A DNA stretch of 64,000 bases from Gordionus sp. m RMFG-2023 (taxonomy: Eukaryota; Nematomorpha; Gordioida; Chordodea; Parachordodidae), in assembly GCF_954871325.1 (NCBI RefSeq), contig NC_088777.1:34945366-35009365 (forward strand). The letters run 5' to 3'. Positions 34,603 through 45,985 of this stretch are shown piece after piece. The position numbers were made by a program, and so were the translations under genes. The notes below the pieces were generated by a model, which saw only the letters and a list, made by a program, of their open reading frames with translations, made no database searches and was not told where the DNA came from. Within the stretch, counting starts at the first letter, position 1; each line of letters opens with the position of its first letter.

Positions 34603-36481
34603 ATATTTATATTTTAAATACTAAAAATGTATTTGTATTTATATAGTTTTTTCAAAAGTGTATTTATATTTATATAATTTTTCCTGAAATGAATTTGTAT
34701 TTATAATCGATGAAAATCAACCCAACTCTGGTCTCACGCCTAGAAGATTCTACAAAAAGGTACCAAAAAGAACTTTTCACGCCCTGAGGGTTTGAAAGGC
34801 GTAAGCTCGAATAAGCCAAATATGCCTAAAGGTTATTTGAAATGAGAGCACATTGAGGCGGGTTGAGGGCGTTATAGAATATATTTAAATTTTGATATAA
34901 TCTTAGTGATGTACACATATATATATATATACTAGAAAATGACAAATTGTCAATGTAGGTCGAACCAAAAGCAAAGCAAGAATTAATTTGCGGACTGCCT
35001 AGCCCTGTCTTAAGCTTTTACAATTTCTTTTAGTAATGTTAATTTATACAAAATTTAAGGATCAAAAGTCAATTTTCCAAAAAAATGGAAACTTTTTTTC
35101 CTAATATTAAAATTGTTATAAATTTTTTAAAAAAGTCACATTAAACAAGGACATGTATTTTTTTAAATTGCCACCTTTAACTGAATGTTACTAACTAGTG
35201 TAAAATATCTAATTGTACCCATTTGGGCCAAAAAATTTAAAAAAATAATTATGACCTCAGCCAGGCACATTTGGAGGTGCTCATTTAGAAATAGCTCTGA
35301 TTCGCAAGACTATCATTTGAAAACTTGGTTAAGCCATTTTAGAGCGGAATGAATAGATCTTATTTTATGTTTGGTCAAAAGTCTTTCAAAAAAAGTCAAG
35401 TTGTACAAAAAAAATCTGCAAGGCATTTTAAAACCCGAGAGAATTTCTCAATCTTCAACAAAAAATGAAGATAGAAGCCTTCAATTATAATTAAAGCCCC
35501 TTAGTAGGAACCCAGCTAGAACTCACCCTGATATTTTATATTCCCGATATTTGACTTTTAATAGTGTATTTGCATCTCATACAATGCTGTTTAAAAATGT
35601 TAAATCTTAATCCAAAACCATGGAACTGATCTAATATGATTTTATTAGCCTCAACTGGTAACCTTTATAAGGTCCTAGTTCCTACATCAAGTATTATTTA
35701 AGAATAAAATGTAGGTGATTTTAATAAATCATAACTCAAATTATTGAGAAATAAGTTCTGATTGATTTGGTTAACACACTTATTGAAATGTTAATTTAAT
35801 TTTTTCAATAACATGATTAAACAATTTACATCATTTTATGTTTATTGAGAGGTGATTTAAAAAATTTTTTTATAATGCAAACATTAAAATCGATTTTGTA
35901 TTTATATAATTAAAAATAAGTAATTTTTCCCCACATATTTTGTTCTGTTGGTTGATATTAAGGCCATTATAATATATAGTTTATAAATTAGCATAAAAAC
36001 AAATTAATATATTTTAACAACTCGTTAAAATGGAAAATATTATAAAAAAGATAAACAATTGTAAAAATTTGTATCTATTTTTGATTTTGTCATCAATATT
36101 TAAAGAAATAATCATCATTTTTATATAAAAATCTATTATGGACAAAAGTTATCAAAAATATTACACATTTTTAATTAAAAAATAATTTATTGTATAGTAT
36201 TCTATATGGAATCTGCCAAAAAAACATGTAATATTAATTTTGCATAAGTATTAAAAATATTAATATGAGCAAATTTTAAACAATGTGATTATATCACATA
36301 GAAATTTGACAAGATGCATATTATAAAAAAAGATTGTTTTTAATGCATCTGTACTCCACTAAATACCATGTTATGTTAATTATTCATGTTCAATTTTATC
36401 AACCAATATTTTTGAACAAATCTTAAACAAAAATATAATGGTGCTTATTATACATAAATAATATATTTAATTAAAATGTAA
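34603..36481. other. AT-rich region downstream of TMEM11
   Basis: About 1.9 kb. The first part (34605-34870) resembles the 'aaatataaat' repeat around 23080-23470 and its less AT-rich tail. A direct repeat of ttcgtcaaagtatatatttacaaag lies just upstream at about 34270-34325. 36.0-36.48 kb would be the 3' side of the minus-strand TMEM11 gene. No other gene was seen. Confidence 0.4.
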
Positions 36482-37594
36482 TCATATAAAATAGAATATA
36501 TTAAAGCTGAGAGAGAGAATACTTAATGCACAATGTAAATATTTCCTTCTAATGTCATCCTTGTAAATTAGTACAACAGGTCTAAAATCCTCCTCCTGAC
36601 CAGATTTTGCAATATTAACTTGACTTTTTATATTTTGGTCAAAATTTTTGCTATAAATAAATTTTAAAGGATCTTTGTTCATTATGTTATGTGTATCACC
36701 AGTATGTCCCTGATTATATATACCTTTGCCTACTACAAAATCGGAATCCCCAAAATAACTATCCATAAAATGGTGAATAATAGCCTGTTTTACGGGTATG
36801 GAAACATTGTCTAGTGATCTGAGAATCTGATATTTACAACAGGGATCCCAACTCCAAAACAAAGTATAAACTAATGTGAATATTAGTGAAACACCAGCAG
36901 TTGATAAAGACATTATAGTAAATATACCTTTATCTTTAGAATCTATGTTAATTTGACTCATCAAAATTGGAATTGAGGTACTTAAAATTTTATTTTTAAG
37001 TCTTGGGTAAATTTTTTTGAGTAAAAATGGTTGAATAATCAAGGAAGATAATCCTGATATAACAGCCATTTTATGTATGAAGTTACCAAATGTTATCCAT
37101 CTTGCAGTGTAATCACCTAGAGGCTTATCATAAATCAATATAACAGGCTTTTTAGAGTCAAATGCAGCTTCTAAATCAGTTTCAGATGTTCTATTTTGCA
37201 GAATATTAGGTGCATACCCAAAATTATTATTTCTGTTATGATATATATAATATGACTGAGGATAAATAATAGTACAATATTTATTGTCCTCTTCATTATC
37301 ATTATTGTAATGATCTTCAGATTTTTCATCTAATCTATGAGTGCTATGAGAGTATGTAGGTGGAAAATTTATGGATGGAACCATAAGATACTCATCTTTA
37401 TCTATATCATTATTAAAACCAGCTAGAGAAGATGCAGATGATAAAACATAGTTATTTAATTCATCTCCATTAGAGCTATTTATTGGTTCATTCATATTTT
37501 TTAAATCACTTTTGGTTAACAAAGGGTCGTTTTTTATAAATTCAGAATTTATTGAACTTTTATTTAATTCATTATTGTCTAACATTGGATGCAC
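36482..37594 (-). CDS. TMEM11: TMEM11/PMI homologue, mitochondrial inner-membrane protein
   Basis: A single uninterrupted frame of 370 residues. In other animals TMEM11 (PMI in flies) sits in the mitochondrial inner membrane with the MICOS complex and shapes cristae. Conserved blocks: GDYTARWITFGNFIHKMAV (residues 160-178; GDETARWITVGNCLHKTAV in human), a membrane segment at about 176-192, a second at about 226-247, FWSWDPCCKYQ (246-256; SWQFDPCCKYQ in human), and RPVVLIYKDDIRRKYLH (338-354), then a hydrophobic C-terminus. The family is usually about 190 residues. Here there is an N-terminal extension of about 105 residues rich in Asn, Ser and Asp, plus inserts at about 200-225 and 270-335. 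No introns are evident. Start: first ATG in the frame; a later in-frame Met (residue 71) is possible. Confidence 0.92.
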   Translation of the reverse strand: MHPMLDNNELNKSSINSEFIKNDPLLTKSDLKNMNEPINSSNGDELNNYVLSSASSLAGFNNDIDKDEYLMVPSINFPPTYSHSTHRLDEKSEDHYNNDNEEDNKYCTIIYPQSYYIYHNRNNNFGYAPNILQNRTSETDLEAAFDSKKPVILIYDKPLGDYTARWITFGNFIHKMAVISGLSSLIIQPFLLKKIYPRLKNKILSTSIPILMSQINIDSKDKGIFTIMSLSTAGVSLIFTLVYTLFWSWDPCCKYQILRSLDNVSIPVKQAIIHHFMDSYFGDSDFVVGKGIYNQGHTGDTHNIMNKDPLKFIYSKNFDQNIKSQVNIAKSGQEEDFRPVVLIYKDDIRRKYLHCALSILSLSFNIFYFI

Positions 37595-38959
37595 ACTTAA
37601 TCTATGTTTAAAAAAATAAAATATGACTAAGAAGACATCTTATATATAGTAATTATATTTTAAAATTTATAAAAGTTACATGAGCAATTCAAGAATCTAA
37701 GCTACCATAAAAATACTTGACGTACATGTCAGATGGCAATCGACACTTATTAAAACCACTAGATATTTAGGCAGTTCTAGTTATTGCAACAAATTTTATA
37801 TATAAATACTATATTTAATATAAAAAACATGCATTCGCCAGTGAAAAAATATCTGACACAAATGCGAACTAACTCAAATAAATTACCCTCGAACCCAAAA
37901 TAAAAGTAAACAACCACAATCAAAAAATTTTAAGTTTTAAATTTTCTTATCAATAAACATAGAAATTTTTTTTGCGAATGTCCAGTTAACCAGAATTAAA
38001 ATGCGAATAATTCAAAAATACACACTAAATTTAGTGGAAAATGGGCAGAAGATTTTGTATAATCAAAAATCATCGCAAAAATGAACATATATTAAATATA
38101 TACCATATTCTATCTATCAAATTTTTGTTTATAATATCATCATTGTTGTAATATCTAAAATGATTATTTATAATTGTATTAAAACGATAAAATTAATTAT
38201 TATAATATATATATATATTATGAACCTGTTGTTAGCCATGTATTTTGTTGATTTTTGTGAAAAGAAATACAGTGGCAACAAAGGAAAAGGATTTTTATTT
38301 CATTAATTGATTTTTGTAAGAAGAAGATTTGATTTTTGTTAAAATTATTTACGAAATCAATAAAGAGACCAAGATCAAGAAAATATTTAGTAGCAAAGAA
38401 TATACCAAGAAAACATTAAATTAATCATGGTAAGGAAATTTGCAATTTAATTTATTTTCAGTTTAATTTAATTTTCATATGAAATAACTTTTTATTAATT
38501 AATTTATTTTCAATTTAATTATAATTTTCATATTAATTAACTATCATTTAATTTTAATATTAATTAACTTTCTTATTAATCATTATTATGGTTTATTTAA
38601 AAATGATTTCAATATATAAAATAAGATGTCATACAATCTTGCAGCATTGCTTGTCTTAAGCCCTTTCGTCATCTCAAGCCCACGGGCGGACGGGTGGGCG
38701 TGTTAAAACTATTGGTGTAACAATTTCTTATTTGTTACTTAAAATCAATTGAGTAAATATTTAAAAAAATATGCTCCTTGAAATTTCAATATTTTTATTA
38801 CCAAAGTACTGATAACTGAGGATGTTTTCGTCGGAAGAAATTAATTAGATAGCAGATATATCGAAAACATGTTTGATTTAATTTGAATGAATAAATATAA
38901 CATCACGTAGATGAAAATCTTTTTTTACCTGGTTCCCCAAAATTAAAGAGATTTCTATT
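37595..38959. other. TMEM11 upstream region, AT-rich
   Basis: About 1.4 kb 5' of TMEM11. 38440-38590 has loosely repeated 'tttaattttcatattaatta' phrases. Near 38670-38710 a GC-rich 'cccacgggcggacgggtgggc' patch looks like a hAT subterminal remnant. No gene was seen. Confidence 0.4.
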
Positions 38960-39129
38960 ATAGATCGTTAAATTATAAAGGCATTGAAATAGATAGCATC
39001 GCTAAAATTAAGCAACTACAGATGATAAGATATGGCTGTTACAGAGGAGAGCATTACTTAATGACATAAAAAAATATTTACATGTTAAAATGACGAGTTT
39101 TTGTAGAATTTAGCAGATTTTAGGCTAAC

Positions 39130-39482
39130 CAACTGAATATAATAGAAACTATACGCTATTTTAAATTTAGAAATTATTATAAGTTATTAAATAATTAATC
39201 ACTAGAGATAACTATGATTAAGAAAAATAAACATAAATTGTGAAGGTTTAAACAAATAGTTTTGCTAAGATATGATAATTTAAAAAATTCGGTGAATAAG
39301 ATTAGAGGCTAAGACGAGTATACCTTTATTGTTAGAAAATAGTTGATGTTGTAATTAAATTCTTATTTAAGATTTACGTTTAACTTTTATTTTAAGGGCT
39401 GAGAGAGATAAAACAGCCTCAAGGATTTGATTGAATGTAGTATAATATTAGGTTGTTGATTAACCAAAAATCTTCATAAAGA
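39130..39482 (+). repeat. Left inverted arm of the long-arm element
   Basis: Pairs with 43862-44255 in opposite orientation. The strongest matches are at about 39160-39215 and 39342-39480. Identity is high in blocks with small insertions between them, so the pair is not recent. Confidence 0.75.
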
Positions 39483-39879
39483 GAAATGGCTTTCGTCATT
39501 AAAAAATTTATGCCACAATCGAGCTCATTTATAGGTCCGATTTTTATTTTTGATCAATAATAATTGAAGTCAATTAGGCAACATTATTCTAATAATAGTA
39601 AGAAGAAAATAGGCCAATGCTAAAGAAAAAATGATAAAGTCTATTTTAAATTGTTTTAATGGGGTTTTAGATATAAGAAAATATAGTGCAAATTGAAGAA
39701 ATAATTATTTTTGAAAATGATGATATGGATACGAAATACTTCGGAAGAGAAAAATAATTTTTTTTTTGATATTTAATTTTAATATTAGAGTGTAAAATAA
39801 AAAAAAAAGTAGGAGAATTTAAGAAGTTTAAAAAAAAGAATTTAAGTGTAAAATAGTGATATATAATGGTGAAATTGAT

Positions 39880-40210
39880 TGTTTTTTTTAAACAAGTTGT
39901 GCTAGAATTAGGAGAATCATAAATTTATGTGTTTTAAAATTGATGATAAACATAATCGATTTGTATGGTGAAGCAAGTGATAATTATGAGAATCTTAATT
40001 TTAAGTTTGATGATAAACATAATTGATTTGTTTTTTTAACAAGTTGGATCAAATTATAAGAATCATAACTGTAGGAGTTTTAAAATTGTTGATAACCATA
40101 ATTGAATTGTCTTTGTAACAAGAATTATGAGAATCATAATTTTAGTTGTTGATGATAGACATAATGGATTTGTTTTTTAACAGGTCTGCGAGAGTTATTA
40201 GATAATTATG
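39880..40210 (+). repeat. ~80-bp tandem repeat, about four copies
   Basis: The phrases 'gatgataaacataatcgatttg' and 'aattatgagaatcataatttta' alternate four times with variation (near 39880, 39950, 40010, 40085 and 40155). It sits between the left arm and the inner inverted-repeat element. Confidence 0.7.
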
Positions 40211-40230
40211 GGTTAAAAGTTATGATCTTA

Positions 40231-42558
40231 TAGTGCGCACAAATTGAACGTTTGCAACGCAGCGTTTCAAAACGCAAACAATGCATTTTAAATGCATTCG
40301 TTCAAATTGAGAACATTTCCATTTTTCATTTTAAATTATTTTTTAAAATATAAACTTGCTTGCATTTTTCAAAACTTTTTAAATTTTGAAGTGATAAAAT
40401 TCTTCTAAATTGTAAGAATAATAATTATTAAATGATATAATAATATTTTTAAGATATGGAACGATGAAATAAGCAGAAGATTTGGAGAAATCCTGGACTA
40501 CCATAAAAAAAGTTTCATTGTTATGGAACATTTATCAGTTATTATTTGCAGGTATAAATATATAAGAATGTTAAATATAATAAAATAATTAGATTATCAT
40601 TGGAATTGACAAACTTCAAGGATAAGCTGAATAAGGAGAAAATAGGAAATCCTACTTATTATTTATTTTACTGGTAAGTTGATAATAACTACTTAAAAAA
40701 TATAGAGTAAGGCTGTGCCAACCCTCAAATTTTGTTCTGATATTACTACAAAGCCTATACAATACTGATCCAAAATTTATATTGATTTTATTTACCATCT
40801 ATATTTGAATAAATCCCACAAAATATTTTACTATTCATAAAAAATTATAAGTGTATTTTGTTTCTTTATTCTCAAAAAGTTAATTTTAAAATATTTGAAA
40901 TGTTAATTTTCATGTGAAACTTTAAGTACTAAATGCTAATACGTTAATAAATTTTGGAAGAAAAGCCATCTGGGATGCAGTAAAGCTAATTTTTATATTT
41001 TATTTAGACTTTTTATAAATAGCCTTGTAGAGTCTATACAACCAAGTGCTGTTTAAAACTGAGGTTTTAAAATTTCTACACTATCTGAAGACAAATGGTA
41101 CCTTACCAACACTTACAAATGAATCTGCATTGACATATTAGCATTATATAAATTATTTATTTATTATAAAAATATATTATATATTTTATATTAATTTTTA
41201 TATTGACATTAGATTCTTTTAATAAAATTTTTATATATTATATTTGTCTCTATTTTCATATTTCAATTTAATTTTTCTTAACATTCAAATTATATTAGTG
41301 TTCAAATTAACATTTAATAGAAATTAAGAGATATATCAATATAATTTTTCTTAATATTCAATTAATTTAGTTATATCATTTAATTACTATGGTTGATATT
41401 AAGAATCTATTTATAGAAGCAACAGATAAATCTTATTTAGGTATAGTTTTCACACTATAAAATAATTTAATTATATGTCTTAAATTCTATGAAAATTTCA
41501 ATTGTATCATAAAAGAATAGAATTAATATTATTTTAAGTTTGAGGTTCATTCCCCAAGCTTTAAAATAGCTCAATGGGCTACATCTTGAATAGTGTCCAA
41601 ATTAACATGCAATAGAAATTAAGGGATAATCAAATAAATTTTACTTTCAATTAATTTAGTTATATCACTTAATTACTATGGTTGATATTGAAAAACTATT
41701 TATAGAAGCAACAGAAAAATCTCATTTAGATATAGTTTTTACACTATAAAATAATTAAATTATTCTTAAATTCTATGAAAATTTATTTGTATCAAAGAGA
41801 ATACAATTAATATAATTTTAAGTTTGAGGTTCATTCCCCAAGCTTTAAAATAGCTCAATGGGCTACATCTAGAATAGTGTCCAAATTAACATGCAATAGA
41901 AATTAAGGGATATATCAAATAAATTTTACTTAATATTCAATTAATTTAGTTATATTATTTAATTACTATGGTTGATATTGAAAAACTATTTATAGAAACA
42001 ACAGATAAATCTCATTTAGATAGTTTTTACACAATTCTATGAAAATTTTAATTGTATCAAAGAGAATACAATTAATATTATTTTAAGTTTGAGGTTCATT
42101 CCCCAAGCTTTAAAATAGCTCAATGGGCTACATCTAGAATCATGTCCAAATTAACATGCAAGAAATTAAGGGATATATCAAATAAATTTTTCTTAATATT
42201 CAATTAATTTATATCATTTTAGAGATTAATGGATAATATCAATTAAATTTTTCTTAATATTCTATAAAAATTAAATATGTAAACATAATTTAATATAAAA
42301 AATTTTCAAAAATAAATTTTATACAATAATAAATATTTAATAATTTATAAATTTGTCTCTAAGAATTTTTGATTCTATTGAATAAGATTTATTTTCCCTG
42401 CTAGGTAAGAAAGGTCTTGTAGTGATTATTTGTTTTAAATTTAAATGCTTATTATTGAAAAAATAAAACTTAACGTATCAATTTATAAATGGCTGCGTTT
42501 ACGTTTTTTTATATGCGTTTTGAAACGCTGCGTTTCAACGTTCAATTTGTGCGCACTA
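40231..42558. mobile_element. Inner inverted-repeat element (TAGTGCGCACAAATTGAACG ends)
   Basis: 2.3 kb bounded by TAGTGCGCACAAATTGAACG at 40231 and the same sequence reversed, ending at 42558. Both are followed inward by gcagcgtttcaaaacgc. The immediate flanks (tgatctta and ttaattaa) do not match, so the target duplication is unclear. No coding sequence is visible. Nearly half of the interior is a satellite-like tandem array (41298-42290). It lies inside the long-arm element. Confidence 0.8.
41298..42290 (+). repeat. 265-284-bp tandem satellite with tRNA-like boxes
   Basis: About 3.5 copies. The marker tgaggttcattccccaagct begins at 41541, 41825 and 42090, giving periods of 284 and 265. Each is followed by ttaaaatagctcaatgggct. 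The first phrase resembles a tRNA B box (GGTTCATTCCCC) and the second an A box (TAGCTCAATGGG), in the order B then A across the unit junction. No complete tRNA fold is evident. The array is internal to the element at 40231-42558. Confidence 0.85.
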
Positions 42559-43861
42559 TTAATTAAATTGTTTTACAAAGTGAGTAAAAAAGAAGAAGAA
42601 AAGATATTATTAAGTCCAGTTGTTTTCGAACAATGGGCAACCGCATAAATAAGAAAAGAAATAGATATTTTCTTTTTCTTTAAAGAACAGGCGTGTACAG
42701 GAATTTATAAACGAAATAAATAAGTAATACCACAAGAAGACAAGATTTTTGGGTAAAAATTTAGAACTAAGATTTATTTAGATTCAAGATATTCAAGATA
42801 ATTTTAGATTTAGATTCAGCTATAGATATGGTTGACAAAGGATGTGGATTGATAGCTAAAGGACTTTTACCTATAAATGGCTCAATGAAGATATGGGTCT
42901 GGGCTTCATTGAGGGTAAAGGGATGATAGAATTTGACATAATGGTTTAATTCATTTAGCGTATTTTGTCTATGTATTATAATTTTAAGATTTAATTTAGA
43001 GGAAAAAGTGAGCAAATATTTCGAAGTTAAGTTATTTAATAGATTATGTAAGGAAGAATTAGATTAGAAGCAATTACCTTATACATTAAAACGAAGTTGA
43101 CATAATTATACATTTTATTGGTAAATTGGACTATGTATTTTAAATTTGAGAACGAATGTAAGAAAAAGTGATTATGAAGTTATAAAGGGTTAAATAGATT
43201 ATTTTAGGTAGAAATAGATTAGATGCTATTACCTGAGACCAAAACAAAGATCAAGTGTTAATAAAGAAATCTTAAGACTAAATCGATATCTCGGCAAGTG
43301 CAAATTGTCGTAGAAGACATGGAAATCTAAAAGATCGATACGGTTACAAGAATTAGATGAAAAGAACTAATCAATTACAAGAGAATGTTGGAAACAAGAG
43401 ACTAGATATAACAGATGTTTGAGACGTTCATGCTGCAATCGTTAATCGCTTACCAATATCGCCAATTGTTTACTAAAACTTTAGTCTAAGATACGGAAGT
43501 TGATAATCATTGGCACAAGAATTCGTGGAAGTTATCTTATAGCAGACAAATTATCGTCAATCGTTTACCAGATATGTTGAAAAAGACACTATAATTAATC
43601 GTGAATAGTTGAGAGCATGCGTTAATCGAGTTCGTCAATTGCATACAGAGATCAAGAGATAATCGTTTGCCATGGGTTAACAAGAAACAGAAGATAGGTT
43701 TCAAGAATTTCAGGCTGTAATCGGATACAAACAGTCCTTGGAATGAAGAATACTAGACAATGGACAACCATCGTTAGAACTTTAGAAGGCATTAAAGACT
43801 ACGCAGAATAGGTGTAGTAGAGTCGATTGCGGCATAAACTTTCTAATGTTGAAAGCCGGTT
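42559..43861. other. Unexplained interior of the long-arm element
   Basis: 1.3 kb. From about 43230 to 43850 it is noticeably less AT-rich than its surroundings. Loosely repeated phrases such as 'gttaatcgcttaccaatatcg', 'gtcaatcgtttaccagatat' and 'gataatcgtttgccatgg' recur about every 100 bp. No open frame of useful length is present. It could be a decayed coding region or an old tandem repeat. Confidence 0.4.
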
Positions 43862-44255
43862 TTCTTTATAAAGATTTTGGTTAATCAACAACCTAATATT
43901 TTACTAAATATTATCAGCTTATGCGTAACTTATTCACATATCAGATAATTGAGGCTGTTTTATCTCTCACAATCCTTAAAATAAAAGTTAAACGCAAATC
44001 TTTAATAAGAATTTAATTACAACATCAACATATTATTTAATAATAAATGTTTCGCATATATTACAACATCAACATATTATCTAATAATAAATGTTTCGCA
44101 TATTTTCAATTATACTATATTTTTAAATTGATTTAATCCTACAATGTTCCTTTTTATTTGTCATAGTTATCTCTAGTTATTAATTATATAATAACTTATA
44201 ATAACTTATAATAATTCCAAAATCTAAAATATCTTAGTCATAGTCTCAATTAGAT
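43862..44255 (-). repeat. Right inverted arm of the long-arm element
   Basis: Partner of the left arm. It contains an extra local duplication: 'acaacatcaacatattat' with 'taataaatgtttcgcatat' occurs twice in tandem at about 44025-44110, while the left arm has one related copy. Confidence 0.75.
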
Positions 44256-44497
44256 TCTGTTGGTTTCTAAGTTTACCAGTAACTTTGTTAATTTCATAAA
44301 TTATCACCTTAAAATAACTATAACACAAACTTATTTATATCTCATCTACTATGAATGATACCTTTATAATTCTCTTTTTTTTTTCATTTTAGATAATCAT
44401 ATTCCTACACAATTTTGTATCTTAATCTTAACGATATTTACAAAAATAGTACAAAATCTAAATGAGCTACCGTAAAATAATTTTTTTCTGTTTCAAC

Positions 44498-44806
44498 CAA
44501 TGACATATATAATACCAGACTGACGATTCAGTCGTTAAAAGCAAATCAGCTGGACCCGCCATTTTGGTAACATATAGTAATTATTCTCATGTTAAAACCT
44601 ACTATTAAATCGATAACTTGCTTCCTTATTATCTCGATGATCCGGTAATTCTTTAATAACGTTTGCATCAGATATAGGAATAAATTAGGCTCTCGTTTAA
44701 AATTTTAGCAATGATTAGTGTAACCAAGATGGCGTCTCCAGCTGATTTGCATTGACGTACACTTTTAATGAATGAATCGTCAGTCTAGGTATTATATATG
44801 TCATTG
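44498..44806. mobile_element. hAT-type MITE, family D, with exact 8-bp duplication
   Basis: 309 bp with inverted arms of about 75 bp starting CAATGACATATATAATACC. The target duplication GTTTCAAC is exact (44490-44497; 44807-44814). The arms continue into 'gcaaatcagctgga', then ccgccattttggtaac and its partner accaagatggcgtc. It sits just outside the right arm of the composite element. Confidence 0.92.
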
Positions 44807-44814
44807 GTTTCAAC

Positions 44815-45985
44815 ATAATTCTTTAATATTTGGTTTAAATAACTCTAAATATCTTTGAAATCCAAAGTAAATTCAGTCTTAAAAGATAAATTTTATTGTC
44901 CTATAAATTTTAATCAAATTTCACTATTTTTCTTACCCTTTTTTTTTGGAATTTTTGCATTAGAATGCAGTTTGACAACACTCCTTGTCCCCATGTGACC
45001 ATTGCTTGGCATTAGTTTGAAATTTCCTAAAATTGTCCCGGAATGCATCCTCTCTTTGACACCATTGTTGAATTGCGAGTTTGAATCTAAATAAAAAAAG
45101 ATAATACAATTGTTAATGATATAAAATTTAAAAAAATAACATAATTTCTGATTACTTTATTAATCTCTATTAATTATAAAATAATAAATTATAGTAAAAT
45201 ATATTCAATTAACATTATAGAATATTATAAAAATTAAAAATAAAAACTAAAAAATAAGAAAAATCAAAAAAAGTAACAAAAATAACTTTATATCCACAAA
45301 ATCTCAAATATATATATCTTTCCTTCATTTACATGGTCTATAATAATATTGTAATAATTTGAATAATACTTTTATTTTATATAGTTATTTATTTGAATGG
45401 TATTCATTTGCATATTATAACAATTATATAAGAGGAAATTAAAACCTAATATATCTATACATCATTGACTAAAAATATTTTAATTTTTTATTTTATCACA
45501 TCAAAAGTTTAAAAAAATGAATGCAAACTTTATGATATAGATTTATAAATAAAATCTTAATAAATAGATTTTAAGTTAAAATAAAACCCTTTTTTTTAAA
45601 TATGACAATTTTTTAAAATTATAAAACCTGAATTTGTATAATTTTAAATAGCATTTATAAAAGTAGAGGGCATGTTGGTGGTTGATCTAAGGATGGGTTC
45701 TATTAATAATTGTTTGATTTATTTATTAAAATTTTTATAAAAATGTTTAAAAAAATATAAACTTTAAAATAAAAAATAATTTTATGAAAAACATAATTGA
45801 GTTCTTAAAAGGAACAGTTAAATTTAAAAATATTTGTATGCACTGCCTAAGGAATAGGAATTTCCCAGGTTCAAATGTTTGCGATTTAATATTGTGAGTT
45901 ATTTTTTTTATAAAACTAAAATTGTAGCGCGAACTGTCCATTCGTAGACGTTTCTAATGGTGAAAATATAAAATTGCACAGACTT
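44815..45985. other. AT-rich region, nothing recognised
   Basis: 1.2 kb. It includes 'ctccttgtccccatgtgacc' near 44975, which has a transposon-like look but no partner. A 64-codon open stretch on the minus strand at 45747-45941 is not convincing. Confidence 0.4.

Larger units (their letters stand above)
38960..44400. mobile_element. Composite element with long inverted arms, class unknown
   Basis: A left arm of at least 39130-39482 is matched, inverted, by a right arm of at least 43862-44255. Examples are 'gttgatgttgtaattaaat', 'gataaaacagcctcaa', 'attaggttgttgattaacca' and 'actagagataactatga', all in the same order. Weaker similarity extends the arms to about 38960 and 44400. The interior holds tandem repeats (39880-40210), a second inverted-repeat element (40231-42558) and 1.3 kb of unexplained sequence. 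No transposase is recognisable. Long arms suggest a foldback- or MULE-like non-autonomous element; the termini and duplications were not resolved. Confidence 0.65.

Noticed and set aside
41298-42290. True tRNA genes in the satellite
   Set aside because: Box-like motifs occur in the wrong order and no cloverleaf can be drawn.
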